Assembly (NCBI GenBank): GCA_002295705.1
Contig: DBHP01000123.1
Coordinates: 1 to 5,269, forward strand
Reading direction: 5' to 3'
Length of the DNA stretch: 5,269 nt
Source of the DNA: Candidatus Neomicrothrix sp. UBA825
GTDB lineage: Bacteria; Actinomycetota; Acidimicrobiia; Acidimicrobiales; UBA8592
Below, piece by piece: positions 1 to 5,269 of the stretch (position 1 is its first letter; each line of letters starts with the position of its first letter). The position numbers and the translations under genes are program-made. The notes beneath the pieces were generated by a model. It had not been told where the DNA came from. It saw nothing but the letters and a program-made list of their open reading frames with translations, and ran no database searches.

Positions 1-342
1 GGAGTAATCGTAAATAATGCAAGCGTCGTTGGGTGGCGTGCACAAAAGGGTCAATGTCACTATGCAGCAGCGAAGGCAGGTGTTATGGCCCTTACTAGAT
101 GTTCTGCTATGGAAGCAGCTGATGCTGGAGTAAGGGTTAATGCTGTCGCACCAAGTTTTGCATCGCATCCTTTTTTGGAAAAAGTAAGTGACCCTCTTCT
201 CTTAGAGGAGTTGGAGGCACAAGAGCCTTTTGGTCGCGGTGCCCAACCTTGGGAAATTGCCAACATCATAGTCTTTCTGGCTAGTGACTTAAGTGGGTAC
301 ATGACAGGGGAATGCGTAAGCGCTAGTTCCCAACATCCATGA
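1..342 (+). CDS. ipdF: IpdF-like short-chain dehydrogenase, C-terminal part (5' end outside window)
   Basis: The reading frame is open from base 1 to the TGA at 340-342 and gives 113 residues, the C-terminal part of an SDR enzyme of about 260 residues; the NAD(P)-binding Rossmann motif lies off the left edge. The catalytic core is visible: Ser8 in NNASVVGW, Tyr21 and Lys25 in YAAAK (Ser at Tyr-13, the usual spacing). The stretches NNASVVGWRAQ, HYAAAKAGVMALTRCSA and the C-terminus SSQHP closely resemble what I remember of mycobacterial IpdF (Rv3559c). In steroid catabolism IpdF is a cytosolic dehydrogenase acting on a hydroxylated C/D-ring CoA thioester before ring D is opened. The racemase gene follows after 13 bases, so the two are probably co-transcribed. 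The SDR call is secure; the IpdF assignment rests on remembered similarity and on the ipdA gene in the same window. Confidence 0.82.
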   Translation, partial: GVIVNNASVVGWRAQKGQCHYAAAKAGVMALTRCSAMEAADAGVRVNAVAPSFASHPFLEKVSDPLLLEELEAQEPFGRGAQPWEIANIIVFLASDLSGYMTGECVSASSQHP

Positions 343-355
343 AGAGAGAGTAAAA

Positions 356-1495
356 GTGTCAGGACCATTGGAAGGCATACGCGTAATAGAGATTTCTGCC
401 ATCGGACCTGCACCCTTTGCCGGCATGTACCTCTCTGATTTGGGGGCTGAAGTAATCCGCATAGGACGCGTCGCACAGAATCGAAACCCGCTGGCATCTA
501 AGTCAGGCCCATTAGAGCGTGGGAAAAAATCGATAAACCTTGATCTTAAATCGCAGGAAGGTATTGAAATTGCTCTAGAGCTTATAGGGCATGGGGATGT
601 TCTGATAGAAGGATTTAGGCCAGGTGTCGCAGAAAAGTTGGGGCTAGGACCTGACGAGTGCTTTCTGAGAAACCCAAAACTCGTGTACGGAAGAATGACT
701 GGTTGGGGGCAAGAGGGACCTCTATCTCATTCTGCGGGCCATGATATCAATTACATAGGCCTTGCAGGACCTCTTGCTCATATCGGCAGAGATGGCCAGC
801 CTCCATCAGTTCCTCTCAATTTAGTTGGTGACTTTGGAGGCGGATCATTATTTCTTATCGCAGGTATCCTCGCAGCTTTAGTTGCTATATCTAATGGCAA
901 TGATGGACAAATTATTGATGCAGCAATGGTTGATGGTGCTGCTTATTTAGCTTCGCCCTTATACTCGGCATATCAATCTGGATTTTGGAGCAATCAGCGA
1001 GGAACAAATCTCTTAGACTCAGGTGCTCCCTTCTATGACGTATATGAATGCAAGTGCGGGGACTATCTTGCAACCGGAGCAATAGAACCGCAATTCTATA
1101 AGCAACTCTTAAAGGGTCTTGGGTTTGATCTCGATGAGATCCCACCTCAGAATGACAGGGCATACTGGCAAGAGACAAAAGAAAAGTTTGCTGCGAGGTT
1201 CTTAACTAAGCGAAGATCTGAATGGCTTGAAATCTTTAATGGTACTGATGCGTGCGTAAGTCCTGTTTTAAATATGGGTGAGAGTTACTTGCACCAACAT
1301 GCAACCGATCGTGACGCATTTTTTGAAACTTGTGGAGTCATACAGCCAAAACCAGCTCCGAGATTCTCCCTTACAAAAACTGAACCCTCACAAGAATCCG
1401 AGAGCCTTGGACAGAGTACATCTGAGCTTCTACTATCCATAGGGCGAAGTACGGATCAAATAAGTGATTATTTTGCTAGGGGGGTTGTAAGTTAG
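356..1495 (+). CDS. CaiB/BaiF family CoA-transferase, alpha-methylacyl-CoA racemase (AMACR/MCR) type
   Basis: The 379-residue product matches the usual length of family III CoA-transferase-fold racemases (360-390). It resembles M. tuberculosis MCR (Rv1143) throughout: GPLEGIRVIE at the N-terminus, LIEGFRPGV (83-91), RMTGWGQEGP (113-122), GHDINY (128-133), NLVGDFGGGS (155-164), AAMVDG (189-194), GAIEPQFY (241-248) and DACVSPVL (298-305). His129, Asp159 and Glu244 sit where MCR has its acid/base residues His126, Asp156 and Glu241, with a constant offset of three, so racemase is preferred over a true CoA-transferase. It would interconvert the 2R and 2S forms of 2-methyl-branched acyl-CoAs, as needed before beta-oxidation of sterol side chains. 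The GTG start at 356 is chosen because it restores the family N-terminus and follows a GAGAG ribosome-binding site at 346-350; the next Met is residue 24. It lies 13 bases after ipdF, probably in one operon. The gene may serve side-chain or ring-derived branched acyl-CoAs; the substrate is not shown. Confidence 0.9.
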   Translation: MSGPLEGIRVIEISAIGPAPFAGMYLSDLGAEVIRIGRVAQNRNPLASKSGPLERGKKSINLDLKSQEGIEIALELIGHGDVLIEGFRPGVAEKLGLGPDECFLRNPKLVYGRMTGWGQEGPLSHSAGHDINYIGLAGPLAHIGRDGQPPSVPLNLVGDFGGGSLFLIAGILAALVAISNGNDGQIIDAAMVDGAAYLASPLYSAYQSGFWSNQRGTNLLDSGAPFYDVYECKCGDYLATGAIEPQFYKQLLKGLGFDLDEIPPQNDRAYWQETKEKFAARFLTKRRSEWLEIFNGTDACVSPVLNMGESYLHQHATDRDAFFETCGVIQPKPAPRFSLTKTEPSQESESLGQSTSELLLSIGRSTDQISDYFARGVVS

Positions 1496-1520
1496 TGTGT
1501 AGCTTTTTACAGAACTAACT
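1490..1520. terminator. Possible hairpin across the convergent stop codons
   Basis: AGTTAGT (1490-1496) pairs perfectly with ACTAACT (1514-1520). Inside it TGTA (1498-1501) pairs with TACA (1508-1511), around a six-base loop and a 1/2-base bulge. The structure contains both the racemase stop (1493-1495) and the stop of the convergent LLM gene (1507-1509), where a two-way terminator would be expected. The stem is AT-rich and neither strand has a clear run of T after it, so it is not a classic Rho-independent terminator and could be chance. Confidence 0.28.
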
Positions 1521-2520
1521 CTGCCATTACACGCATAGTTTCTATGTCGTTGGCACCTATGATAAGAGTTGTTACCGGAGAATTTTCCCATAGCTCTAAA
1601 CGCTCTCTTATCCTTTCCAAAGGACCTACTAGTGAAATTTCGTCAGCAAATGCATCCGGAACTGCGTGTATCGCTTCGTCTCTTTTCCCTGATAGGAAAA
1701 GAGACTGGATATTATTAGCCTCAGATTCGTACCCCATGCGAGCCATCAGCTCTGTATGAAAATTACGGTTCTGAGCGCCCATCCCGCCTATATAGAAAGC
1801 CAGAATAGCCTTCTGCAAAAAAAGACCCTCACTCACATTGTCGCAAATATTCACATTGACATTTACAGCTATCTCAAAGTTTTTCTTCAATCCTGAATGA
1901 GGTAATTGGTATATCTCTGGTCTGCTTGGGGAATAATACAGAGGGAGCCATCCTTCGCATTCTTCAAAAGCTAATGCAATATTTTTGGGGCCTTCTGCTC
2001 CAAGGTAGATTGGAATATCAGGTCTCAAAGGTTTGTTTATGAGTTTGAGTGGCTTGCCTAATCCCCAGGAGTTCGGGGCGTCCTTTGGATATGGTAAAGG
2101 AAGATTTGGCCCATCAGCAGTGACAGGTTCATCTCTGAGAAGAATTTTCCTAATGATATTAATCGTTTCCTTTGTCCTGGCTATCGGCTTCCCGAAGGGT
2201 TGCCCGTGCCACCCCTCAATAACTTGAGGGCCAGACACTCCTATTCCCAAACAGAACCTTCCTCCTGATAATGCATCTAGTGTCATAGCTTGCATGGCTA
2301 GTGTCGCCGGTGTTCTTGCACCTAATTGTGCGATGCCCGTTGCTAATTTAATTTTGCTTGTATGCGCACCTACCCAGCTGAGGGGAGTAAAAGCGTCGCT
2401 GCTATAACTTTCACCTGTCCATAGCGAATCGTACCCAAGATTCTCTGCTTCAATACCAACCGAAACGATGTCCAGTTTTGGCTCTCGCGTCCAGTATCCG
2501 TATTGAGCTCCTAGTTTCAT
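1507..2520 (-). CDS. LLM class flavin-dependent oxidoreductase, probably F420-dependent (Rv3520c-like)
   Basis: The 337-residue product is a luciferase-like monooxygenase-fold (TIM-barrel) protein. It starts MKLGAQYGYW and shows the family signatures LGYDSLWTGE (28-37), SDAFTPLSWVGAHT (41-54), KIKLATGIAQLGARTPATLA (56-75), LDALSGGRFCLGIGVSGPQV (81-100), EGWHGQPFGKP (102-112), IPIYLGAEGPKN (169-180) and YIGGMGAQ (243-250). The pattern resembles M. tuberculosis Rv3520c, annotated as an F420-dependent oxidoreductase and encoded within the large cholesterol gene region. Such enzymes use reduced F420 or FMN to move hydride to or from small carbonyl or unsaturated substrates in the cytosol; the substrate here is unknown. 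The ATG at 2518-2520 overlaps the stop of the upstream MBL gene as ATGA, and no strong ribosome-binding site is seen, so translation is probably coupled. It is the last gene of the minus-strand operon and ends 11 bases from the convergent racemase gene. The fold is certain; F420 rather than FMN is inferred from relatives. Confidence 0.87.
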   Translation of the reverse strand: MKLGAQYGYWTREPKLDIVSVGIEAENLGYDSLWTGESYSSDAFTPLSWVGAHTSKIKLATGIAQLGARTPATLAMQAMTLDALSGGRFCLGIGVSGPQVIEGWHGQPFGKPIARTKETINIIRKILLRDEPVTADGPNLPLPYPKDAPNSWGLGKPLKLINKPLRPDIPIYLGAEGPKNIALAFEECEGWLPLYYSPSRPEIYQLPHSGLKKNFEIAVNVNVNICDNVSEGLFLQKAILAFYIGGMGAQNRNFHTELMARMGYESEANNIQSLFLSGKRDEAIHAVPDAFADEISLVGPLERIRERLELWENSPVTTLIIGANDIETMRVMAELVL

Positions 2521-3518
2521 ATTGCAAGCTCAAACAGGCCATCTGCAGATGGTGGACCATCTGTTTTAACTAGATTCTTCTCAACCAAGTGCACAAGGTG
2601 GCTGAACACAGATTGTCCCGCAGCCATATGGAGGATATGCGGAGTCTCAACATACATTTCTGTTACTAGCTCAGGAATTGTTTTGCTTGCGACCTGGAGG
2701 CAATCAAGAATTTGATTTTCTCTTCGTATTCTGTGGTTGATTAAAGCCAAAGTGAAAGCAATGGGATTAGGGATTCTTGGACCATGGGTTGGGTAGAAAA
2801 ATTTATCTTTTCTTTCGAGAAGCATCGTGAGATTCTCCATATATGCGCTCATAGAGCCCTCGGGCTCTGGAATCACTGACGTGCTCCACCCCATGACATG
2901 ATCGCCAGTGAATAAGCTTTGCTCTTCCTTGTAACCGAAACAGAGGTGATTAGAAATGTGGCCAGGGGTGTGTAAAGCCTCAAGGGTCCAGGTTCCACCT
3001 GCTATGACATCTCCATGCCCAATTTCTATGTCGGGGCTGAAAGACATATCCCCACCCTCTTCTTGGTCATGTTCAGTGTCTTCTTTGGAGGAAGCAGGCA
3101 TGCTTTTTCGTAATTCTTCTATCTCTTCTTCGGTGGGGTAAAGAGCATCCCAAGTAGTCGGTTTCGCGAGAATGGCGGATTGTTCAGAAACTACGGGATG
3201 ACCTCCGAAGCCGAGAATAGGTGCGCCGGTAGCAGTTTGAAGGGCTCTACTCGCTGGCGAGTGGTCTCTATGCGTGTGTGTAGCGATGATATGGGTTATT
3301 TCCTCACCCGAAACTGCTGCAAGGATTGCAGCAACATGCTCATCATCCTCCGGACCGGGATCAATAACAGCAACCTGTCCTCGGCCGACTATGTAAGTCC
3401 CCGTCCCCGTAAAAGTGAAACGCCCAGGGTTATTTGCAATGACTCTTCTAATCCCCGCAGTGACTTGAACAACTTCTCCGTACTTGGGGTCAATTTCTGT
3501 GACGTAAGGAATGCTCAA
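2517..3518 (-). CDS. Metallo-beta-lactamase-fold hydrolase with C-terminal winged helix (LACTB2-like)
   Basis: The 333-residue product carries the complete metal site of MBL-fold hydrolases: HTHRDH (His81, His83, Asp85, His86), His187 in TPGH, Asp206 in TGDH and His245 in THG. After the core, residues about 265-320 (NQILDCL to LVKTDG) look like the small winged-helix domain found in LACTB2-type proteins. Residues about 129-157 form a very acidic insertion (EEEIEELRK to KEDTEHDQEEGGD) between the metal motifs. The family includes thioesterases, glyoxalase II-like enzymes and nucleases; position in a CoA-thioester pathway suggests hydrolysis of a thioester or lactone, but that is inference. The start is a TTG whose last bases overlap the SDR stop (TTGA). 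It is preferred because the frame has a stop eight codons upstream with no start between, the next Met is residue 140, after the first metal motif, and GGGAG lies nine bases before it. It is the middle gene of the operon, with four-base overlaps on both sides. Confidence 0.88.
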   Translation of the reverse strand: MSIPYVTEIDPKYGEVVQVTAGIRRVIANNPGRFTFTGTGTYIVGRGQVAVIDPGPEDDEHVAAILAAVSGEEITHIIATHTHRDHSPASRALQTATGAPILGFGGHPVVSEQSAILAKPTTWDALYPTEEEIEELRKSMPASSKEDTEHDQEEGGDMSFSPDIEIGHGDVIAGGTWTLEALHTPGHISNHLCFGYKEEQSLFTGDHVMGWSTSVIPEPEGSMSAYMENLTMLLERKDKFFYPTHGPRIPNPIAFTLALINHRIRRENQILDCLQVASKTIPELVTEMYVETPHILHMAAGQSVFSHLVHLVEKNLVKTDGPPSADGLFELAI

Positions 3519-4306
3519 GGTTCTGAACTCCCGAGATGATTAATTACATCAAGATAAGTCGGGCGTTCTCCTCCTCCATGAAGAACAATATTTGAACCTG
3601 ATAACCATCCCGCTTTATGAGAAGCTACGAAAAGACAGGCGTCTGCGACATCTTGAGGTGAGCCCATACGACCCAATGGTATTGTCTCAGCAATCTTTTC
3701 AACGGTGCTATCGTTCCCATAGAAACTCCTGCTTTCCTCAGTTAATACCAACCCTGCGCTAATAGAAACAACACGAATCTCGGGCCCCCATTCGAGAGCG
3801 AGCGTTTGCGTAGCATTAATAATTCCTGCCTTGGCCGCCCCATATGCCACTCCAAAAGGGTTGGGTCGCATGCCGCTTACGCTTGAAATATTGATAATTA
3901 CCGACGAGTCTGATGAAGCTCGCATCAAGTTACCTGCGATCTGTGAAAACATAATGGGGGCAATCAAATTTAAATCCACAATGCTTTTTGTGAATCTTTC
4001 GCTTGCGCTAGCGGAGTCGGCTGGCGGGGCCCCACCAGCGTTATTGACTAGGATATCTAATTTGCCATATTTGCTTTCGCAGAGTTCAACTACTTCTTTT
4101 AAATCCTCAGTATTTCGAACATCACAGCTGACAAATTGCGCTTTCCTACCTGAGATACTGATATCAGCCTCGGGCTGGGTTCGTGCACATACCAGCACCT
4201 CGGCCCCTGCTTCGAGGAACGTCTCAGTGATCGCTCTCCCGATTCCTCTAGTTCCTCCTGATATTATAGCTACCTTGTCTTTTAAGCTATTTTCTATACT
4301 TTCCAC
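3515..4306 (-). CDS. SDR family oxidoreductase of the ipdAB locus (Rv3549c-like)
   Basis: The 263-residue product is a classical short-chain dehydrogenase of normal length. It has the nucleotide-binding motif SGGTRGIG (16-23), CDV (61-63), NNAGG (88-92) and the catalytic set Asn113, Ser142, Tyr155 and Lys159 (YGAAK). The ending HGGGERPTYL (243-252) is distinctive and matches my memory of the SDRs encoded next to ipdAB in actinobacteria, such as Rv3549c, which is also transcribed away from that operon. It should oxidise or reduce a hydroxyl/keto group on a C/D-ring intermediate with NAD(P)(H); the exact step is not established. The GTG start at 4306 is supported by AAGGG six bases upstream, and there is no ATG before residue 119, which would lose the Rossmann motif. 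It is the first gene of a three-gene operon and its TGA overlaps the TTG of the MBL gene. The similar enzymes 3-oxoacyl-ACP reductase (FabG) are a less likely alternative given the context. Confidence 0.87.
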   Translation of the reverse strand: MESIENSLKDKVAIISGGTRGIGRAITETFLEAGAEVLVCARTQPEADISISGRKAQFVSCDVRNTEDLKEVVELCESKYGKLDILVNNAGGAPPADSASASERFTKSIVDLNLIAPIMFSQIAGNLMRASSDSSVIINISSVSGMRPNPFGVAYGAAKAGIINATQTLALEWGPEIRVVSISAGLVLTEESRSFYGNDSTVEKIAETIPLGRMGSPQDVADACLFVASHKAGWLSGSNIVLHGGGERPTYLDVINHLGSSEP

Positions 4307-4312
4307 GATTCG

Positions 4313-4317
4313 CCCTT
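4313..4317 (-). promoter_or_regulatory. Ribosome-binding site of the SDR gene
   Basis: On the minus strand AAGGG lies six bases before a GTG codon (4304-4306). It is the clearest Shine-Dalgarno match in the window and decides the GTG start of the SDR gene. Confidence 0.6.
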
Positions 4318-4324
4318 GAGCTAT

Positions 4325-4348
4325 ACAATAAGTACCTTTACTTATTGT
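4325..4348. promoter_or_regulatory. Perfect 10-4-10 inverted repeat, candidate operator in the divergent promoter region
   Basis: ACAATAAGTA (4325-4334) is repeated exactly in inverted form as TACTTATTGT (4339-4348), with a CCTT spacer. The 24-base two-fold symmetric site lies between two divergently transcribed gene sets and is not coding on either side. Size and symmetry fit a dimeric repressor such as TetR family members; ipd genes in actinobacteria are controlled by the TetR-type regulator KstR2. The arms begin ACAA and end TTGT like the KstR2 site as I remember it (AnCAAGnnCTTGnT), but the centre is longer, so it is not a canonical KstR2 box. It overlaps the possible -10 element of the minus-strand operon, where binding would repress. 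Terminator function is unlikely between divergent starts. Confidence 0.6.
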
Positions 4349-4353
4349 GCCAG
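4325..4353 (-). promoter_or_regulatory. Possible promoter of the SDR-MBL-LLM operon
   Basis: Read on the minus strand, CTGGCA (4353-4348) and TATTGT (4330-4325) are spaced by 17 bases and each matches four of six bases of the sigma-70 -35 and -10 consensus. The inverted repeat fills the spacer and the -10. AT-rich sequence gives such matches easily, so this is a weak call. Confidence 0.25.
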
Positions 4354-4371
4354 ATGTTAGTAGTAATTGAG

Positions 4372-4401
4372 TTAACGGAAGATTTTATCTAGCCTTATAG
4401 G
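4372..4401 (+). promoter_or_regulatory. Possible promoter of ipdA
   Basis: TTAACG (4372-4377) and TATAGG (4396-4401) are 18 bases apart and each matches four of six sigma-70 consensus bases. Transcription would begin about 4408, leaving a very short leader before the GTG at 4421. The -10 lacks the conserved final T, so the call is weak. Confidence 0.2.
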
Positions 4402-4420
4402 TAAAGAAAAGTGAGACAAA

Positions 4421-5269
4421 GTGCCAAATAAAGTCCTAACTGAAGAAGAAGTTGTGTCAGAGATACAGGACGGGATGACCATAGGTGTAGGAGGTTGGGG
4501 TTCTCGTAGAAAGCCCATGTCACTTATCCGTGCCATTATCCGTGCGGGGCGAAAGGACCTAACCATTGTGAGTTATGGCGGGCCAGAAATTGGTCTTCTT
4601 GCAGCGACAGGCCAGTTACGCAGAGCAGTCTATGGATTCGTATCATTAGATTCGATACCGCTCGAACCGCACTTTCGGATCGCTAGACAAACAGGGTCAA
4701 TCATTGCGACAGAATTTGATGAGGGGGCCTTCTATTTGGGACTATTAGCAGCTTCCCACAGAGTTCCTTTCTATCCCACGCGTGCTGGGTTGGGGTCGGA
4801 TATGTTAAAAATGAATCCGGAGTTAAAAATCATTACATCTCCGTACAGTGATGCAGACGGTGAATACGAACAGTTGGTTGCGATACCCGCCTTTGACATT
4901 GATGTTTCAATAATTCACATGAATCGTGCCGATAAAGGTGGGAACGGACAATTTCTGGGTCCAGATTTATTCTTCGATGATTTGTTCGCAATGGCAGCGA
5001 AGAAAACATTTATGAGTTGCGAATCAATTATTGATACTGAAGACTTTCTCACGCACGGAAGTGTACATACTCTTAAAATTCCCAGAATATTCGTAGATGG
5101 TGTCGTCGAAGCCCCGCAAGGAGCTCACTTCACTGAATGCCCACCAGACTATGGGCGCGATGAAAACTTTCAGAAGCTTTATGCTTCAACAGCAAAGGAT
5201 GAAGAATTATGGAAGCAGTTCAAATCAAGATTTTTGGATCTCGAAGATCACTCTGAATACCTCAAGTCT
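4421..5269 (+). CDS. ipdA: IpdA-like alpha subunit of the steroid C-ring hydrolase (class I CoA-transferase fold), 3' end outside window
   Basis: The open frame gives 283 residues without a stop; IpdA of M. tuberculosis (Rv3551) is about 292, so only a short tail is missing. The sequence follows IpdA as I remember it: DGMTIGVGGWGSRRKP (17-32), a variant of the CoA-transferase glycine signature, then VSYGGPEIGLL (50-60), YGFVSLDS (71-78), FDEGAFYLGLLAA (99-111), RAGLGSD, ITSPY, EAPQGAHFTECPPDYGRDE. IpdAB is a heteromeric hydrolase, not a transferase, that opens steroid ring C of COCHEA-CoA; Glu101 in FDEG should be the essential glutamate (about Glu105 in published work). The GTG start at 4421 is the first possible one, because TGA at 4412-4414 closes the frame three codons before it, and it gives the family N-terminus; the next Met is residue 19. 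Ribosome-binding site is weak (GTGAG, 4411-4415). It is divergent from the SDR operon, and ipdB would be expected downstream. A glutaconate or 3-oxoacid CoA-transferase subunit is the alternative, less likely given the SRRKP and DEG motifs. Confidence 0.88.
   Translation, partial: MPNKVLTEEEVVSEIQDGMTIGVGGWGSRRKPMSLIRAIIRAGRKDLTIVSYGGPEIGLLAATGQLRRAVYGFVSLDSIPLEPHFRIARQTGSIIATEFDEGAFYLGLLAASHRVPFYPTRAGLGSDMLKMNPELKIITSPYSDADGEYEQLVAIPAFDIDVSIIHMNRADKGGNGQFLGPDLFFDDLFAMAAKKTFMSCESIIDTEDFLTHGSVHTLKIPRIFVDGVVEAPQGAHFTECPPDYGRDENFQKLYASTAKDEELWKQFKSRFLDLEDHSEYLKS

Noticed and set aside
60..497. Minus-strand open frame of 145 codons opposite ipdF and the racemase start
   Set aside because: It lies over two well-supported genes, has a low-complexity unconvincing protein sequence (Ser/Arg/Leu-rich), and matches no family I know.
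3180..3539. Plus-strand open frame of 119 codons opposite the MBL gene
   Set aside because: It covers the DNA that encodes the HTHRDH metal motif on the other strand and has no recognisable domain.
4021..4036. GC-rich self-complementary stretch around ggggcccc
   Set aside because: It encodes the conserved NNAGGAPPA segment of the SDR, so the symmetry is explained by Gly and Pro codons.
3831..4319. Plus-strand open frame of 162 codons opposite the SDR gene
   Set aside because: It is antisense to the catalytic core of a clear SDR and its product is a Ser/Ala/Leu-rich shadow translation.
4307..4420. Canonical KstR2 (AnCAAGnnCTTGnT) or KstR (TnnAACnnGTTnnA) operator
   Set aside because: Neither pattern is present in the divergent region; only the different 10-4-10 palindrome is seen.
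4372..4566. Minus-strand open frame of 64 codons over the ipdA start
   Set aside because: It overlaps the conserved N-terminus of IpdA and part of the promoter region; no family resemblance.
1..5269. tRNA, rRNA, CRISPR, insertion sequence or phage signals
   Set aside because: No repeats with regular spacing, transposase-like proteins, or tRNA-like cloverleaf sequences were seen; nearly every base is covered by metabolic genes.

Overview
The window holds six protein-coding genes in about 5.3 kb and almost no non-coding DNA. Two of them, a C-terminal piece of an IpdF-like dehydrogenase at the left edge and a nearly complete IpdA-like CoA-transferase-fold subunit at the right edge, point to the pathway that degrades the last two rings (C and D) of steroids, best known from Mycobacterium and Rhodococcus. 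The family resemblances are from memory of M. tuberculosis proteins; no search was run.

Layout: (1) 1-1495, plus strand: ipdF (partial), then 13 bases later an alpha-methylacyl-CoA racemase of the CaiB/BaiF family. (2) 1507-4306, minus strand: a tight three-gene operon, transcribed in the order short-chain dehydrogenase (SDR), LACTB2-like metallo-beta-lactamase-fold hydrolase, LLM-class flavin (F420-type) oxidoreductase. Both junctions are 4-base stop/start overlaps. The operon converges on the racemase gene with an 11-base gap that lies within a possible hairpin. (3) 4307-4420: a 114-base divergent promoter region with a perfect 10-4-10 inverted repeat, the best operator candidate in the window. 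(4) 4421 to the right edge, plus strand: ipdA, starting with GTG and cut off close to its end; ipdB would be expected next.

Organism: the gene content (IpdF, IpdA, an Rv3549c-like SDR, an Rv3520c-like LLM protein, an MCR-like racemase) looks actinobacterial, but the base composition is moderate and AT-tolerant, with frequent ATA, AGA and TTA codons, unlike high-GC Mycobacterium or Rhodococcus. An uncultured, perhaps marine, actinobacterium (for example Acidimicrobiia) or another F420-using lineage such as SAR202 Chloroflexota would fit. The sequence cannot settle this.

How the genes may work together: in the known pathway IpdF oxidises a hydroxylated ring intermediate (CoA thioester), EchA20 opens ring D and IpdAB opens ring C hydrolytically. 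The racemase would fix the stereochemistry of 2-methyl-branched acyl-CoAs from the sterol side chain or the opened rings. The LLM oxidoreductase, the MBL hydrolase and the second SDR are probably accessory steps whose substrates are not established. Four of the five visible starts are GTG or TTG rather than ATG.
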